A stretch of 64,000 bases of DNA from positions 248,001 through 312,000 of the forward strand of contig NZ_JABBFP010000001.1 of the NCBI RefSeq assembly GCF_018494085.1, read 5' to 3'. Positions within the stretch are counted from its first letter, which is position 1. Each line of letters starts with the position of its first letter. The position numbers and the translations under genes were made by a program. This DNA comes from Rosenbergiella collisarenosi (GTDB taxonomy: Bacteria > Pseudomonadota > Gammaproteobacteria > Enterobacterales > Enterobacteriaceae). The notes beneath the pieces are model-generated. The model worked only from the letters and a program-made list of their open reading frames with translations. It was not told the origin of the DNA and ran no database searches. This document shows, one piece after another, positions 20,714 to 31,092 of the stretch.

Positions 20714-22159
20714 ATGTATCTTGGTATCGACTTAGGAACCTCTGGCGTTAAAGTCGTGTTAATGGACGAACAGCTACAGGTCTGTGCAAGCGAGTCGGTT
20801 TCGTTAACCTGCGACCATCCACATCCGCTCTGGTCGGAGCAATCTGCGACACAATGGTGGCATGCAACGGAACAAGCCCTCGATCATTTGGCACAAGCGC
20901 ATTCTCTTCAGGCGGTAAAAGCTATCGGCGTAACTGGGCAAATGCACGGTGCGGTGCTGCTGGACGAGAAAGGTGAACCCCTACGCCCGGCAATACTGTG
21001 GAACGATGGGCGCTGTGCGCCGCAGTGCGCGCTACTTAGCGAACGTGTACCGAGTGTAGAAAGCATTACTGGGAACCAAGTAATGACTGGGATGACTGCC
21101 CCTAAGCTGCTATGGGTAGCCGAGCATGAGCCTGATCTTTTTCGCCAGATTGTTCATGTGGTTTTACCCAAAGACTATCTACGCTGGAAACTGTGTGGCA
21201 CCTTCGCAACCGATATGTCGGATGCGTCGGGAACCTTATGGTTAAATGTTGCCACCCGACAATGGGATGAAGCACTACTCAATGCATGTGGGTTAACCGT
21301 CGACCAAGTACCGGTATTACTCGAGGGGCCGCAGGTGAGCGGTTCGCTACACGAAGAACATCAGCAGCGCTGGGGCTTTTCCTCGGCATTACCGATTATA
21401 GCGGGTGGTGGCGATAACGCGGCGGGTGCGTTGGGCGTTGGCGTGTGGCAGTCTGGGCAAGCGATGCTCTCGCTGGGCACTTCCGGGGTCTATTTTGCGG
21501 TGAGCGATGGTTTTTATGCCAATAGTCGTCAAGCCGTGCATAGTTTCTGTCATGCCTTACCGAATACTTGGCACCTAATGTCAGTCATGCTTAGCGCAGC
21601 ATCTTGTTTAGAGTGGGCGGCGACGATTACCGGACAATCATCAGTGGCAGACTTCTTACAACTGGCGCAACGCGCTAGTGTAACCGCTGATTCGCCTATA
21701 TTTCTCCCTTATCTGGCTGGAGAGCGCACCCCGCACAACAACCCCTATGCTACGGGAACCTTTACTGGATTGACTCAACAACATGGACCTGCCGAGGTTG
21801 CGTTTGCAGTGGTGGAGGGCGTGAGTCTAGGATTGGCCGAGGGGATGGATGCTCTACACCAAAGTGGTGTTGTTCCCACGTCGATTATTCTGATCGGTGG
21901 TGGGGCAAGGAGTGAGTTTTGGCGCCAACTCCTGGCTGATGTGACCGGTAAATCGCTCGAGTATCGCCAAGGCGGCGATGTTGGGCCGGCACTGGGCGCT
22001 GCGCGTCTTGCCAGAATGGCCTGTAATCCCTCTTTGCCTCTCGCAGAACACTTTCCTGCCTCACCAAGCGTAGCAACCTATCAACCGGATGAGGAGCGTC
22101 ATCATTTTTATCAACGCCGCCTGCGTTTATTTCAACAGTACTATCAAAAGATTAAGTAG
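20714..22159 (+). CDS. xylB: Xylulokinase
   Basis: The 481-residue FGGY-family kinase (E. coli XylB is 484) starts MYLGIDLGTSGVKVVLMDE, has the substrate-binding region TGQMHGAVLLDE, WNDGR and GNQVMTGMTAPKLLWV, GGGDNAAGALGVG, and the nucleotide-binding end segment LIGGGARSEFWRQLLAD. It phosphorylates D-xylulose for the pentose phosphate pathway. The ATG at 20714 was chosen because of GGAG 7 nt before it and because it aligns with the family start; 13 upstream in-frame codons were dropped. No xylose isomerase, polyol dehydrogenase or pentose transporter is in the window, so it is an orphan here. A D-arabinitol or xylitol role is possible. Confidence 0.93.
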   Translation: MYLGIDLGTSGVKVVLMDEQLQVCASESVSLTCDHPHPLWSEQSATQWWHATEQALDHLAQAHSLQAVKAIGVTGQMHGAVLLDEKGEPLRPAILWNDGRCAPQCALLSERVPSVESITGNQVMTGMTAPKLLWVAEHEPDLFRQIVHVVLPKDYLRWKLCGTFATDMSDASGTLWLNVATRQWDEALLNACGLTVDQVPVLLEGPQVSGSLHEEHQQRWGFSSALPIIAGGGDNAAGALGVGVWQSGQAMLSLGTSGVYFAVSDGFYANSRQAVHSFCHALPNTWHLMSVMLSAASCLEWAATITGQSSVADFLQLAQRASVTADSPIFLPYLAGERTPHNNPYATGTFTGLTQQHGPAEVAFAVVEGVSLGLAEGMDALHQSGVVPTSIILIGGGARSEFWRQLLADVTGKSLEYRQGGDVGPALGAARLARMACNPSLPLAEHFPASPSVATYQPDEERHHFYQRRLRLFQQYYQKIK

Positions 22160-22163
22160 TGGG

Positions 22164-23051
22164 TTAATCGCGCACGGCTTCGATAAACTTAGCAAAGGCT
22201 GCGGTATGCTGCTTGCGGCTAGGATAATAAAGGTGGTAGCCCGTGAAATAGGGGCACCACTCCTCAAGAACAGGTTCTAACCTACCTTGAGCGACTTGCT
22301 CAGCCACGCTCTCCTCCGGTACATAAATGATACCCAGCCCCGCGACGGCGGCATCAATACGCGAGGACAGATGGTTAAAGGTCAGCTGGCCCTCAACACG
22401 TACCCGAATTTCTTTGCCTTGATAGATAAATTCCCACTGATAGAGTCCTCCCAACGTCGGTAGGCGCATATTGATGCAATTATGTTGCTGCAGGGCGTAA
22501 GGGGTATCGGGTTTTCCCCACTTGGCAAAATAACTCGGGGCGGCAACTGCGGTCATCCGCCAATCAGGACCGATTCGGATGGCAATCATATCCTTTTCAA
22601 TCTGATCGCCGAGTCTGACTCCCGCATCAAACCGCTCGCTGACGATATTCGTTAGACTGTTATCGCTAACAAACTCGATATTCACCTCGGGATACTGTGC
22701 GATAAAAGCATAGACCTTAGGTAGTAATGTTGTACGTAGCGCATGCTCTCCGGCGGTAATTCGTAAGTTACCGACGATCTTACCTTGCTCGTCGTTAAGC
22801 GATTGCAATACGGACTCTAAATCATCGATCAATGGGGTGATCGTATTGACCAGTTGTTCACCGGCTTCGGTGGTCGAAACACTGCGTGTGGTACGGGTTA
22901 AAAGCCGCATATTCAGCCGCTCTTCGAGACTGCGAATAGCATGGCTGAGGGCTGATTGTGAGACGCCTAATCGCGCCGCGGCACGCGTAAAACTTTGCTC
23001 GCGCGCGACGACAATTAAGTAGGTTAAATCAGTAAAGTTTTCTCTCAGCAT
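22164..23051 (-). CDS. LysR-family transcriptional regulator
   Basis: The 295-residue protein has an N-terminal winged helix-turn-helix (FTRAAARLGVSQSALSHAIRSLEERL, residues about 17-42 in the family's typical place) and a C-terminal effector domain of the periplasmic-binding fold. The sequence around LRITAGEHALRTTLLP and VRLGDQIEKDMIAIRIGP fits the PgrR/CrgA-like group of LysR proteins. Target and effector are unknown. It is convergent with xylB, with a 4-nt gap, and divergent from the RamA-like gene. The second of two adjacent ATG codons (23051) is preferred because AAGGAA lies 5 nt before it. Confidence 0.87.
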   Translation of the reverse strand: MLRENFTDLTYLIVVAREQSFTRAAARLGVSQSALSHAIRSLEERLNMRLLTRTTRSVSTTEAGEQLVNTITPLIDDLESVLQSLNDEQGKIVGNLRITAGEHALRTTLLPKVYAFIAQYPEVNIEFVSDNSLTNIVSERFDAGVRLGDQIEKDMIAIRIGPDWRMTAVAAPSYFAKWGKPDTPYALQQHNCINMRLPTLGGLYQWEFIYQGKEIRVRVEGQLTFNHLSSRIDAAVAGLGIIYVPEESVAEQVAQGRLEPVLEEWCPYFTGYHLYYPSRKQHTAAFAKFIEAVRD

Positions 23052-23250
23052 CATACTTCCTTAAAAAAGTGGTAAAGCGACCACGATTGATGAGGGTTTT
23101 TCATAAACTTTATCAAGATTTACCGACTAATCAACATCAATAGAGAATGTTACTCTACCTATTCGTTGCTGGTTTTCCTTTAGGGAAGATATTTAATTAT
23201 TAATCCATTTTTTATCAGTGGGTTAGTATTTTTTATAGCTGAGGAGATCA

Positions 23251-23592
23251 ATGAGTAGGCAACACGCTATTATTCATGAGCTGACTACATGGATAGATGA
23301 GAACCTTACTCATCCTATAAAAATAGAGGATGTCGCACGGCGTGCTGGATATTCTCGCTGGCATCTGCAACGGATGTTTTTCGACGTGATGAACGAAAGA
23401 TTGGGTCACTATATTCGTGAAAAAAAACTGATCTCTGCCGCAGATGAGCTCTGTTCAACATCGTTGAGCGTCATGGAAATCTCATTAAAGTATGGCTACG
23501 AGTCACAGCAATCTTTTACACGTTCGTTTTGCCGAAAATACCAAGTCCCTCCTGCGACATACCGTCGTCATTATCTCGAAACATTTAATTAA
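23251..23592 (+). CDS. MarA/SoxS/RamA-type AraC-family activator
   Basis: The 113-residue protein consists only of the two helix-turn-helix DNA-binding motifs, as MarA, SoxS and RamA do. The first recognition helix reads GYSRWHLQRMFF, nearly that of MarA; the second lies in YGYESQQSFTRSF. Proteins of this group turn on efflux pumps, tolC and stress genes in response to toxic compounds. The gene stands 47 nt upstream of an RND pump operon on the same strand, like rarA before oqxAB, so local control of that pump is likely. GAGGAG is the ribosome binding site. RamA is the closest in length, but the exact orthologue is not settled. Confidence 0.87.
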   Translation: MSRQHAIIHELTTWIDENLTHPIKIEDVARRAGYSRWHLQRMFFDVMNERLGHYIREKKLISAADELCSTSLSVMEISLKYGYESQQSFTRSFCRKYQVPPATYRRHYLETFN

Positions 23593-23639
23593 TTATTAAT
23601 ATCACCGTGTGATAACCCCGGCCTCGGAGTCCATTAACT

Positions 23640-24803
23640 ATGCCCAAAAACCAGGCAGCTAAGCCGCTGTTATTTCTCTCTGTGTTAGCGACATTGACGA
23701 TGACGGGTTGTGATCAGCATCATGACACCGCCGCGACAGAGCAGCCACCCAAAGTCACTTATTTAACGGTTACGCCAAGGACTGTCGCCCTGTCGACTGA
23801 GCTGCCTGGGCGCACGTTAGCCTATCGTGTTGCCGATATTCGTCCGCAAGTATCGGGGGTGATTCTTAAGCGTAATTTTACTGAAGGTAGTGATGTACAA
23901 GCGGGAGAAAGCTTGTATCAGATCGATCCCGCCCCCTTTAAAGCTGAGGTTGATCGGGCCGCCGCGCAGGTAGATCAATCTATTGCCGATGCACGGATGG
24001 CGCAGGTTACTCTCGATCGGTATCGCTCACTACTCGGGCCACAGTATGTGAGTCGTCAAGACTATGATCAGGCCCTGGCGACCGCGGCTCAGGCTCAGGC
24101 GACGACCGATTCTGCTCGGGCAGCCCTGAAAAGTGCACAGATCAACCTCGCCCGTACGCGGGTAGTTTCGCCGATAACCGGACGAGTTGGACTATCTAGT
24201 GTTACTGAAGGTGCATTGGTGCAGAACGAGCAAAGCGCGGCGCTCGCTACCGTACAGCAGTTGGATCCGCTGTATGTCGATATTACGCAGTCTGCGGACG
24301 ATTTCTTACACCTTCAGCAGCAACTCGCCTCCGGTCAGTTACAGCAAGTTGGCGGTAAAGTGCCGATCCACGTGGTGTTTAGCGATGGTACCCTCTATCG
24401 TCATACAGGCAGTGTTGCCTTTTCGGATGTCACCGTTGATCCCACAACTGGGGCCATCACGCTAAGAGCTATTGTGCCGAATCCTGAACATCAACTCCTT
24501 CCAGGGATGTTTGTACGGGCGAAATTAGATCAGGGTAATGATGTCAATGCCTTGCTCGTTCCGCAGCAAGCTATCGTACGTAGTGCACGTGGCGATGCCA
24601 CCGTTGTGACTATCGACCAGCAAAATAAAGCGGATATTCGTAATGTTGACGTAAGCCAAGCGCCGAATAATCAATTAATTGTGAAACACGGCTTGGCGGC
24701 GGGTGACCATGTGGTGATTTCTGGCGGACAACGCGTTAGTCCGGGTATGACCGTCATCCCCGTTGAAAGCACTACAGCGACCCAGCAGGAGACCCATGAC
24801 TAA
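23640..24803 (+). CDS. RND efflux membrane fusion protein, AcrA type
   Basis: The 387-residue periplasmic adaptor has a lipoprotein signal with lipobox ending LTMTGC (Cys24). It has the order of the AcrA family: barrel-sandwich half ([22 protein letters not shown]), an alpha-helical hairpin (about residues 100-165), the second half ([22 protein letters not shown]) and the beta-barrel and membrane-proximal domains. It links the inner-membrane pump to an outer-membrane channel. Its stop overlaps the start of the pump gene by one base (TAATG). No outer-membrane factor is in the operon, so TolC encoded elsewhere is probably used. Confidence 0.93.
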   Translation: MPKNQAAKPLLFLSVLATLTMTGCDQHHDTAATEQPPKVTYLTVTPRTVALSTELPGRTLAYRVADIRPQVSGVILKRNFTEGSDVQAGESLYQIDPAPFKAEVDRAAAQVDQSIADARMAQVTLDRYRSLLGPQYVSRQDYDQALATAAQAQATTDSARAALKSAQINLARTRVVSPITGRVGLSSVTEGALVQNEQSAALATVQQLDPLYVDITQSADDFLHLQQQLASGQLQQVGGKVPIHVVFSDGTLYRHTGSVAFSDVTVDPTTGAITLRAIVPNPEHQLLPGMFVRAKLDQGNDVNALLVPQQAIVRSARGDATVVTIDQQNKADIRNVDVSQAPNNQLIVKHGLAAGDHVVISGGQRVSPGMTVIPVESTTATQQETHD

Positions 24804-27800
24804 TGTCTAAATTTTTTATCAATCGACCGATTTTCGCTTGGGTATTAGCGATTATTGTCATGCTGGTTGGGATCATTGCGATTCAAAAAATGCCCATCGA
24901 GCAATACCCTGACGTGGCGCCAACCTCTGTACAGGTACGTGCTACGTACCCTGGGGCGGATGCAACCACCTTACAGAATAGTGTGACTCAGGTTATAGAA
25001 CAGAATATGAGTGGTCTGGATGGATTGATGTACATGTCCTCAACCAGCGACTCGTCAGGCACGCTACAGCTTATTCTCTCTTTTCAGAACGGTACCGATC
25101 CCGATATTGCGCAGGTGCAGGTACAGAACAAACTGCAGCTTGCGACACCGCTATTACCGCAAGAGGTTCAACAACAAGGGATTACGGTCCGTAAATCGTC
25201 GAATGTCTTCTTCTTAGTACCCGGTTTTTACGATCAGACCGGAAAAATGAGCATGGAAGATATTGCCGATTACGTTGCGTCTAATTTACAAGACCCAATT
25301 AGCCGTATCAGCGGGGTGGGAGATACGACGTTATTCGGTTCGCAGTACGCGATGCGTATTTGGCTTGATCCCAATAAATTGGATGCCTACCAGCTGACGC
25401 CGGTCGATGTTAACCGCATGATTGAGGCGCAAAACGCACAAGTTGCCGCCGGGCAACTAGGCGGAGCGCCTGCGGTGAAAGGGCAGCAGTTAAATGCTTC
25501 AATCATTGCGCAGACACGTCTCTCATCGCCGGAGCAATTTGGGAATATTTTACTGAAGGTGAATAGCGATGGCTCGCAGGTGCGTTTACACGATGTAGCG
25601 AAAATCGCGCGTGGGAGTGAAAACTATAACTTTGTCGTGAAGATTAACGGAAAACCCGCTTCGGCGTTGGGAATACAGCTCGCTAGCGGTGCCAATGCGT
25701 TAGATACCGCACAGGCGATCCGCGCAAAAATAACTAGTATGCAGTCACACTTTCCTCGGGGACTAAAGGTAGTGTATCCCTACGATACAACACCTTTTAT
25801 CAGTATCTCCATCCATGAAGTCGTGAAGACGCTTTTCGAAGCGGTGATTCTGGTGTTCTTGGTGATGTATCTCTTCTTACAGAGTTTCCGCGCCACCCTG
25901 ATCCCGACCATCGCCGTACCAGTAGTACTACTCGGGACCTTCGGAATTCTCAGTGCGTTCGGGTATTCGATTAATACCCTAACCATGTTCGGGATGGTTC
26001 TCGCCATCGGCCTACTCGTCGATGATGCGATAGTCGTCGTCGAAAACGTCGAACGTATCATGGCGGAGGAGGGGCTATCGCCAAAAGCCGCGACGCGAAA
26101 ATCGATGGGGCAGATTCAAGGTGCTCTAGTCGGTATTGCCTTGGTGCTCTCCGCAGTGTTTGTTCCGATGGCCTTTTTTGGCGGAAGTACGGGTGTTATC
26201 TATCGACAATTTTCGATTACCATTGTCTCGGCGATGGGGCTGTCCGTGCTCGTTGCACTGATCTTAACGCCAGCGCTTTGTGTCACTTTACTTAAACCCC
26301 ATCAGGGCGACCAGCATGCCGGTTCGCGAGGGATCTTCGGCTGGTTCAACCGTAAATTTGATCAAAGTACGGACCACTATACGCAAGTCGTAAGCCATAT
26401 GGTGCAGCGCGGCGGACGTTATCTCATTATTTATGCGGCCCTCGTGGGGGGATGTGCCTACTTGTTCATGCATCTTCCCTCCTCGTTTTTACCTTCTGAG
26501 GATCAGGGAGTCTTGGCGACGCAGGCGATTCTCCCTGCCGGCGCGACCCAAGAACGGACACAGCAGGTATTGGATAAGATCAACGATTTTTACCTCAATA
26601 ATGAAAAGGATAATGTCGAGAATATCCTCACCGTTAATGGTTTTGGTTTTGCGGGGCGAGGACAAAATGTGGGGATTGCTTTCGTCGGCCTCAAAGATTG
26701 GTCTACGCGTGAGGGTGCCGAGCGCAGTGTGGATAGCATTGTTGCACGCGCCAATACAGCCTTCAGCCAGATTATTGATGGAAATGTCGTTGCCTTTAAC
26801 CTTCCGCCGATTATCGCTTTAGGGAATGCCACCGGATTTGATTTTGAGTTAATCGATCAGGATGCAGTGGGTCATGAACAACTCATGGCGGCAAGGAATA
26901 AGCTACTACAACTTGCCCAACAACATCCGGATCTCCTAAGCTCGGTACGTGCTAACGGGATGGATGATAGCCCGCAGTATAAAGTGAACGTCGATCAAGA
27001 AAAAGCCACGGCTCTCGGTGTAGATCTGAGTGATATCAACACTACGCTAAGCAGCGCATGGGGTGGAACCTACGTAAACGACTTTATGGATCATGGCCGG
27101 GTTAAGAAGGTTTATGTGATGAGTGACGCTCCCTATCGCATGATGCCTAACGACCTTACCCATTGGTTCGTTCGGGCGGCAAATGGTAAAATGGTCCCCT
27201 TTTCCGCTTTTGCCACAGCAAACTGGCAGTATGGTTCACCGCGGCTGGAGCGCTATAACGGTCTATCATCCATTGAGATCCTCGGCCAACCTGCCCCGGG
27301 GAGGAGCTCTGGTGAGGCGATGGCACTGATGGAATCCCTGACGAAACAGCTTCCCGCAGGCGTGGGTTCCGACTGGACCGGGATGTCATACCAAGAGCGA
27401 TTAGCCGGCGATCAGGCCCCAGCGCTTTATGCAATTTCGCTGTTAGTGGTTTTCCTCTGTCTGGCGGCACTCTATGAAAGCTGGTCTATCCCTTTCTCCG
27501 TGATTATGGTTGTTCCATTAGGTGTTTTGGGCGCCTTAATCGCGACGGCGCTGCGCGGACTGAACAACGATGTATATTTTGTCGTCGGCTTACTGACGAC
27601 TATCGGCCTCTCTGCCAAGAACGCCATCTTGATTGTTGAGTTTGCGAAGGATGAGATTGAGCTCGCGGGCAAGGGACTGATCGAAGCTACGCTCTCGGCC
27701 GTACGGATGCGCTTGAGGCCGATATTGATGACCTCGATGGCCTTTATTTTGGGGGTGCTCCCGTTAGCATTAGGATCGGGCGCCGGATCAGGTGCACAAA

Positions 27801-27931
27801 ATGCCGTAGGAACGGGAGTCATTGGGGGAATGGTAGCGGCGACGCTGCTTGCGATCTACTTTGTCCCGATTTTCTTTGTCGTTATCCGCCGACGCTTTCC
27901 AGGTAAACCGAAAGATGAGGACGATGAGTAA
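24803..27931 (+). CDS. RND multidrug efflux transporter, AcrB/AcrF type
   Basis: The 1042-residue inner-membrane pump is AcrB-like from end to end (AcrB has 1049). It has 12 transmembrane helices and two large periplasmic loops. The proton-relay residues are all visible: the Asp pair in [17 protein letters not shown] near residue 407, Lys in [15 protein letters not shown], and Arg/Thr in [11 protein letters not shown]. It exports drugs, dyes, bile salts or plant antimicrobials by proton exchange. It is in an operon with the adaptor and behind a RamA-like activator, which suggests an inducible accessory pump and not the housekeeping acrAB (normally next to acrR). Confidence 0.93.
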   Translation: MSKFFINRPIFAWVLAIIVMLVGIIAIQKMPIEQYPDVAPTSVQVRATYPGADATTLQNSVTQVIEQNMSGLDGLMYMSSTSDSSGTLQLILSFQNGTDPDIAQVQVQNKLQLATPLLPQEVQQQGITVRKSSNVFFLVPGFYDQTGKMSMEDIADYVASNLQDPISRISGVGDTTLFGSQYAMRIWLDPNKLDAYQLTPVDVNRMIEAQNAQVAAGQLGGAPAVKGQQLNASIIAQTRLSSPEQFGNILLKVNSDGSQVRLHDVAKIARGSENYNFVVKINGKPASALGIQLASGANALDTAQAIRAKITSMQSHFPRGLKVVYPYDTTPFISISIHEVVKTLFEAVILVFLVMYLFLQSFRATLIPTIAVPVVLLGTFGILSAFGYSINTLTMFGMVLAIGLLVDDAIVVVENVERIMAEEGLSPKAATRKSMGQIQGALVGIALVLSAVFVPMAFFGGSTGVIYRQFSITIVSAMGLSVLVALILTPALCVTLLKPHQGDQHAGSRGIFGWFNRKFDQSTDHYTQVVSHMVQRGGRYLIIYAALVGGCAYLFMHLPSSFLPSEDQGVLATQAILPAGATQERTQQVLDKINDFYLNNEKDNVENILTVNGFGFAGRGQNVGIAFVGLKDWSTREGAERSVDSIVARANTAFSQIIDGNVVAFNLPPIIALGNATGFDFELIDQDAVGHEQLMAARNKLLQLAQQHPDLLSSVRANGMDDSPQYKVNVDQEKATALGVDLSDINTTLSSAWGGTYVNDFMDHGRVKKVYVMSDAPYRMMPNDLTHWFVRAANGKMVPFSAFATANWQYGSPRLERYNGLSSIEILGQPAPGRSSGEAMALMESLTKQLPAGVGSDWTGMSYQERLAGDQAPALYAISLLVVFLCLAALYESWSIPFSVIMVVPLGVLGALIATALRGLNNDVYFVVGLLTTIGLSAKNAILIVEFAKDEIELAGKGLIEATLSAVRMRLRPILMTSMAFILGVLPLALGSGAGSGAQNAVGTGVIGGMVAATLLAIYFVPIFFVVIRRRFPGKPKDEDDE

Positions 27932-27938
27932 CGGCTAG

Positions 27939-27958
27939 CTGGGCCAATTGTGGCCCAG
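27939..27958. terminator. Hairpin between the convergent pump genes
   Basis: CTGGGCCA pairs perfectly with TGGCCCAG across a 4-nt loop. It lies between two converging genes, 7 nt after the RND stop. There is no T tract on either side, so it is a weak or Rho-assisted terminator at best. Confidence 0.45.
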
Positions 27959-27967
27959 TCTACTCGG

Positions 27968-29152
27968 TTAATCTTTGGCTAAAAAGCTCATGACGAAACT
28001 GGTCAGTGTAAAACTGGCCATCATGAGCGCCATGGTAAGCGGGGTACCGCTATTAAAAATCGCTAATAAGGCGGAGGAGAGAATACCGCTGCCATATTGT
28101 AGTGAGCCAATTAGCGCTGAGGCAGCTCCCGTCATGCGAGGAACGCTATCTAAGGCAGCCGCCGTAGTGACCGACGCAATCACCCCATTCATCGCGAAGA
28201 AAATAAATACTAACCCCATCATTAGGCCAATTCCTCCTAGCGAAAAATAGGTCGTGACCGCTAATAGCACCATGGCACTGGCTGACAGTGTTACGGAAAA
28301 TTTTAAGAGTTTCTCTAAGGCAAAGCGGTGGACTAGTCGGCGATTAAGAATACTCATCCCCATCACGCCCACAATATTGACCGCAAAGTAGTAGCCGAAG
28401 TGCTGCGCTGATACATGGAAATAATTAATATAAACAAAGGGCGATGCGGTGATAAAAGTATAAGCCGAGACATAATAAAACGTTAGGGCGAGCGTAAAAC
28501 GCATAAATTGTCTTTGTTTTAGTAAGTCATAATAATTACGAAAGACTTGGCAGAGTGATGCGTGAATGCGTTGCTCAGGGGCTAGGGTTTCAGGTAGCCA
28601 GCGCAGTGCTACCCACATCGCAATACCGATAATAGCCAATAGCCAAAATATCGCATGCCAGCTCGTGAAAAGGATTAGCTGCCCGCCGATGATCGGCCCT
28701 GCGATCGGCGCAATAGCCATTACGACGATTAGGGTTGACAGCATCTGTGCAGCGCGTGTACGGCTAAACAGGTCACGGATCATCGCCCTCGCCAGCATCG
28801 GTCCGGTACACGCCCCTATCGCTTGAAATACCCGCCAGAATACGATTTCAGCAATGGTCTGCGAGAGCGCGCAGCCTATCGATCCAACGATGAATAGGGT
28901 CATGCCGATCAATAGCGGCAGGCGGCGCCCATAACGATCGCTAATCGGTCCCCACACCAATTGGGCTAAACAAAAACCGATTAAAAATCCGGTAATCGTA
29001 AGCTCGGTATTACCGTGCAAACTTGCACTCATCATCGGCATTGCGGGCAAATAGATATCTACCGATAACGAGGTAAAGGCCATTAATGCACTGAGGATAA
29101 GAATAAAAGCCAGACCCTGTGTTGAGACAGGGCGATGGAGGGTTTTGCTCAT
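27968..29152 (-). CDS. Bcr/CflA-family drug:H+ antiporter (MFS)
   Basis: The 394-residue protein has 12 transmembrane helices and belongs to the Bcr/CflA branch of MFS drug exporters. Markers are SVDIYLPAMPMM in helix 1, the motif A loop PISDRYGRRLPLL, and the helix-4 region VFQAIGACTGPMLARAMIRDLF. E. coli Bcr gives resistance to bicyclomycin and exports cysteine; the substrate here is not known. It faces the RND pump operon and forms with it a small drug-efflux cluster. Confidence 0.87.
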   Translation of the reverse strand: MSKTLHRPVSTQGLAFILILSALMAFTSLSVDIYLPAMPMMSASLHGNTELTITGFLIGFCLAQLVWGPISDRYGRRLPLLIGMTLFIVGSIGCALSQTIAEIVFWRVFQAIGACTGPMLARAMIRDLFSRTRAAQMLSTLIVVMAIAPIAGPIIGGQLILFTSWHAIFWLLAIIGIAMWVALRWLPETLAPEQRIHASLCQVFRNYYDLLKQRQFMRFTLALTFYYVSAYTFITASPFVYINYFHVSAQHFGYYFAVNIVGVMGMSILNRRLVHRFALEKLLKFSVTLSASAMVLLAVTTYFSLGGIGLMMGLVFIFFAMNGVIASVTTAAALDSVPRMTGAASALIGSLQYGSGILSSALLAIFNSGTPLTMALMMASFTLTSFVMSFLAKD

Positions 29153-29289
29153 GGGTCGCCGTTTTATGATAAAGAGTGGGCCACTACTTTACCGTATAGG
29201 GAAATAATAATACTCATTAATCATCGCTAGGCCTTATGAATCGTGCGCATCAATAGCGTCAGGGCATCCGTTCCCGTGCAGGAATAACG

Positions 29290-29847
29290 TTAGGCAACCG
29301 CTTGTTGTTGTGCTGGACGACGTTGTAACGCTTGATGGAACGATTCGAGGTTATCGTGAAGACGTCTCTTAACATCGTCATCGAGGCGTGCAGGATGGTT
29401 AGCATCAGGATAGTGGATCTGCTGATCGCTGGCATAGACCCCGCTGATAATCTCTTCGGCTTTTAAGGCGGCGACTAGCGGCTTTAGGCTGAAGTCGAGC
29501 GCTAACAAATGGTTTGCGCTACCGGCCGTCATTAAGGGCAGGACAACTTTATGCTCGAAGGCGCGCTCGGGTAGCAAGTCGATAATCGCTTTAAGGATCC
29601 CGGTATAAGCCGCTTTATAAACGGGAGAGGCGATGATAATACCGTCTGCTTGGGCGATATCCTCGCGAAATTGTGCGATAGACGGATGCGAGAATTGCGC
29701 ATGAAGTAAGACTTCAGCCGGGATATCGGTCGCGCGCCACGTCAATGTTTGTGCGCCACGATGTGCCAGCCACTCTGCCGAATGATCTAACAATATTTGT
29801 GTGCGTGAGCGTTGGGCTGGGCTACCCCCTATTAATAAAATTTGCAT
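29290..29847 (-). CDS. NADPH-dependent FMN reductase, SsuE type
   Basis: The 185-residue flavodoxin-fold protein starts QILLIGGSPAQRSRTQILLDH (flavin phosphate loop) and contains ADGIIIASPVYKAAYTGILKAIIDLLP, the signature of SsuE/MsuE. These reduce FMN with NAD(P)H and hand FMNH2 to a two-component monooxygenase such as the alkanesulfonate enzyme SsuD. No SsuD, taurine or sulfonate transporter gene is nearby. It is divergent from an Fe(II)/2-oxoglutarate oxygenase gene; a shared sulfur-related role is speculation. AGAAGG serves as ribosome binding site. Confidence 0.87.
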   Translation of the reverse strand: MQILLIGGSPAQRSRTQILLDHSAEWLAHRGAQTLTWRATDIPAEVLLHAQFSHPSIAQFREDIAQADGIIIASPVYKAAYTGILKAIIDLLPERAFEHKVVLPLMTAGSANHLLALDFSLKPLVAALKAEEIISGVYASDQQIHYPDANHPARLDDDVKRRLHDNLESFHQALQRRPAQQQAVA

Positions 29848-30065
29848 GCTTAAGCCTTCTTTATGTGAGATAGATCACCAGTGTGGCGATCTTTACGGCG
29901 GATGTGAAGAAAAAAAATTAGCAAAAGTTATGCATTAAAAACGTTTTAGATGTCAGTTTTCTTCGTGATAACTCATTCAAAACCGTTCTAATGAGAGTGA
30001 GAACTCAGCTAGTGGAGAGTCAGCAGCAATGGCATGATAGAACGATTAATGAGAGAGGAGGGATC

Positions 30066-31088
30066 ATGAATCGGCAGACTTTACCCATTATTGATTTATC
30101 AAGTTTAGTAACTGAAAACTCTTCCCATCGCCAAGAAACGCTGCTGTCGCTGGGCAGGGCGGCTCGCGATATCGGTTTCTTTTATCTTCGTAACCACGGG
30201 CTCTCTCGACAGCTGTTAAGCGACGTGCAGCGAGTCTCTCGCCAATTTTTTTCGCTACCGCTGTCTGAGAAAGAAGCGGTATCGATGATCAACTCCCCTC
30301 ACTTTCGTGGCTATAACCGGTCGGGCGTCGAGGTGACTCGAGGACAGCATGACTACCGCGAGCAATTTGATATCGGTGCCGAGCGACCAGCGATTACGAA
30401 TTCTCGATCCCCTGCGTGGAGCAGAATGCAAGGGCCGAACCAATGGCCACAGGCGTTACCTGAACTGCGCCAGCAACTTACCGTTTGGCAGCAGCACATG
30501 ACCTTGGTGGCATTACAGCTACTGAGAGCATTAGCTGAGTCGCTCTCTCTACCCGCTGAGAGCTTCGATGAACTCTACGGCGATTACCCGAACGAGCACG
30601 TCAAATTAATCCGTTATCCTGGCCGGAACCTTTCGCAATCCCGGCAGGGCGTAGGGGCCCATAAGGATTCTGGTTTTTTAACGTTACTGCTACAAGACGA
30701 GCAATCAGGTTTACAAGTCGAGGTGGAGGACGGCGAGTGGTGGGATATTCCACCGATTGAGGATACGTTCGTGGTGAATATCGGTGAGTTACTGGAACTC
30801 GCCACCAACGGTTATTTACGCGCGACCGTGCACCGAGTCGTTTCGCCGCCACAGGATAAAGAGCGCTTATCGATAGCCTTTTTCCTTGGCGCACAACTCG
30901 ACGCGGTTGTGCCTTTGTATCCCCTTCCTCCAACTCTTGCTCAGTTAGCGAGAGGCCCAGCCAGCGATCCAGACAATCCCATGCGACGCGAGGTAGGATG
31001 GAATTATCTAAAAGGGCGGCTACGCTCTCATCCCGAGGTCGCCGCACGCTTCTATCGTGACTATTTAGTTAATAGGGGCGAGGAATAA
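30066..31088 (+). CDS. Isopenicillin N synthase-like Fe(II)/2-oxoglutarate oxygenase
   Basis: The 340-residue protein has an N-terminal DIOX_N domain (LPIIDLSSL onwards) and a C-terminal 2OG-FeII_Oxy domain. The iron ligands are the HKD in GAHKDSGFLTLLLQ and the histidine of ATVHRVV; the 2-oxoglutarate-binding arginine is in RLSIAFF. Related bacterial proteins are mostly uncharacterised; the ethylene-forming enzyme and isopenicillin N synthase are distant relatives. The start at 30066 has a perfect AGGAGG ribosome binding site; the 25 in-frame codons upstream were dropped. The gene is divergent from the SsuE-type reductase. Substrate unknown. Confidence 0.88.
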   Translation: MNRQTLPIIDLSSLVTENSSHRQETLLSLGRAARDIGFFYLRNHGLSRQLLSDVQRVSRQFFSLPLSEKEAVSMINSPHFRGYNRSGVEVTRGQHDYREQFDIGAERPAITNSRSPAWSRMQGPNQWPQALPELRQQLTVWQQHMTLVALQLLRALAESLSLPAESFDELYGDYPNEHVKLIRYPGRNLSQSRQGVGAHKDSGFLTLLLQDEQSGLQVEVEDGEWWDIPPIEDTFVVNIGELLELATNGYLRATVHRVVSPPQDKERLSIAFFLGAQLDAVVPLYPLPPTLAQLARGPASDPDNPMRREVGWNYLKGRLRSHPEVAARFYRDYLVNRGEE

Positions 31089-31092
31089 CGCA

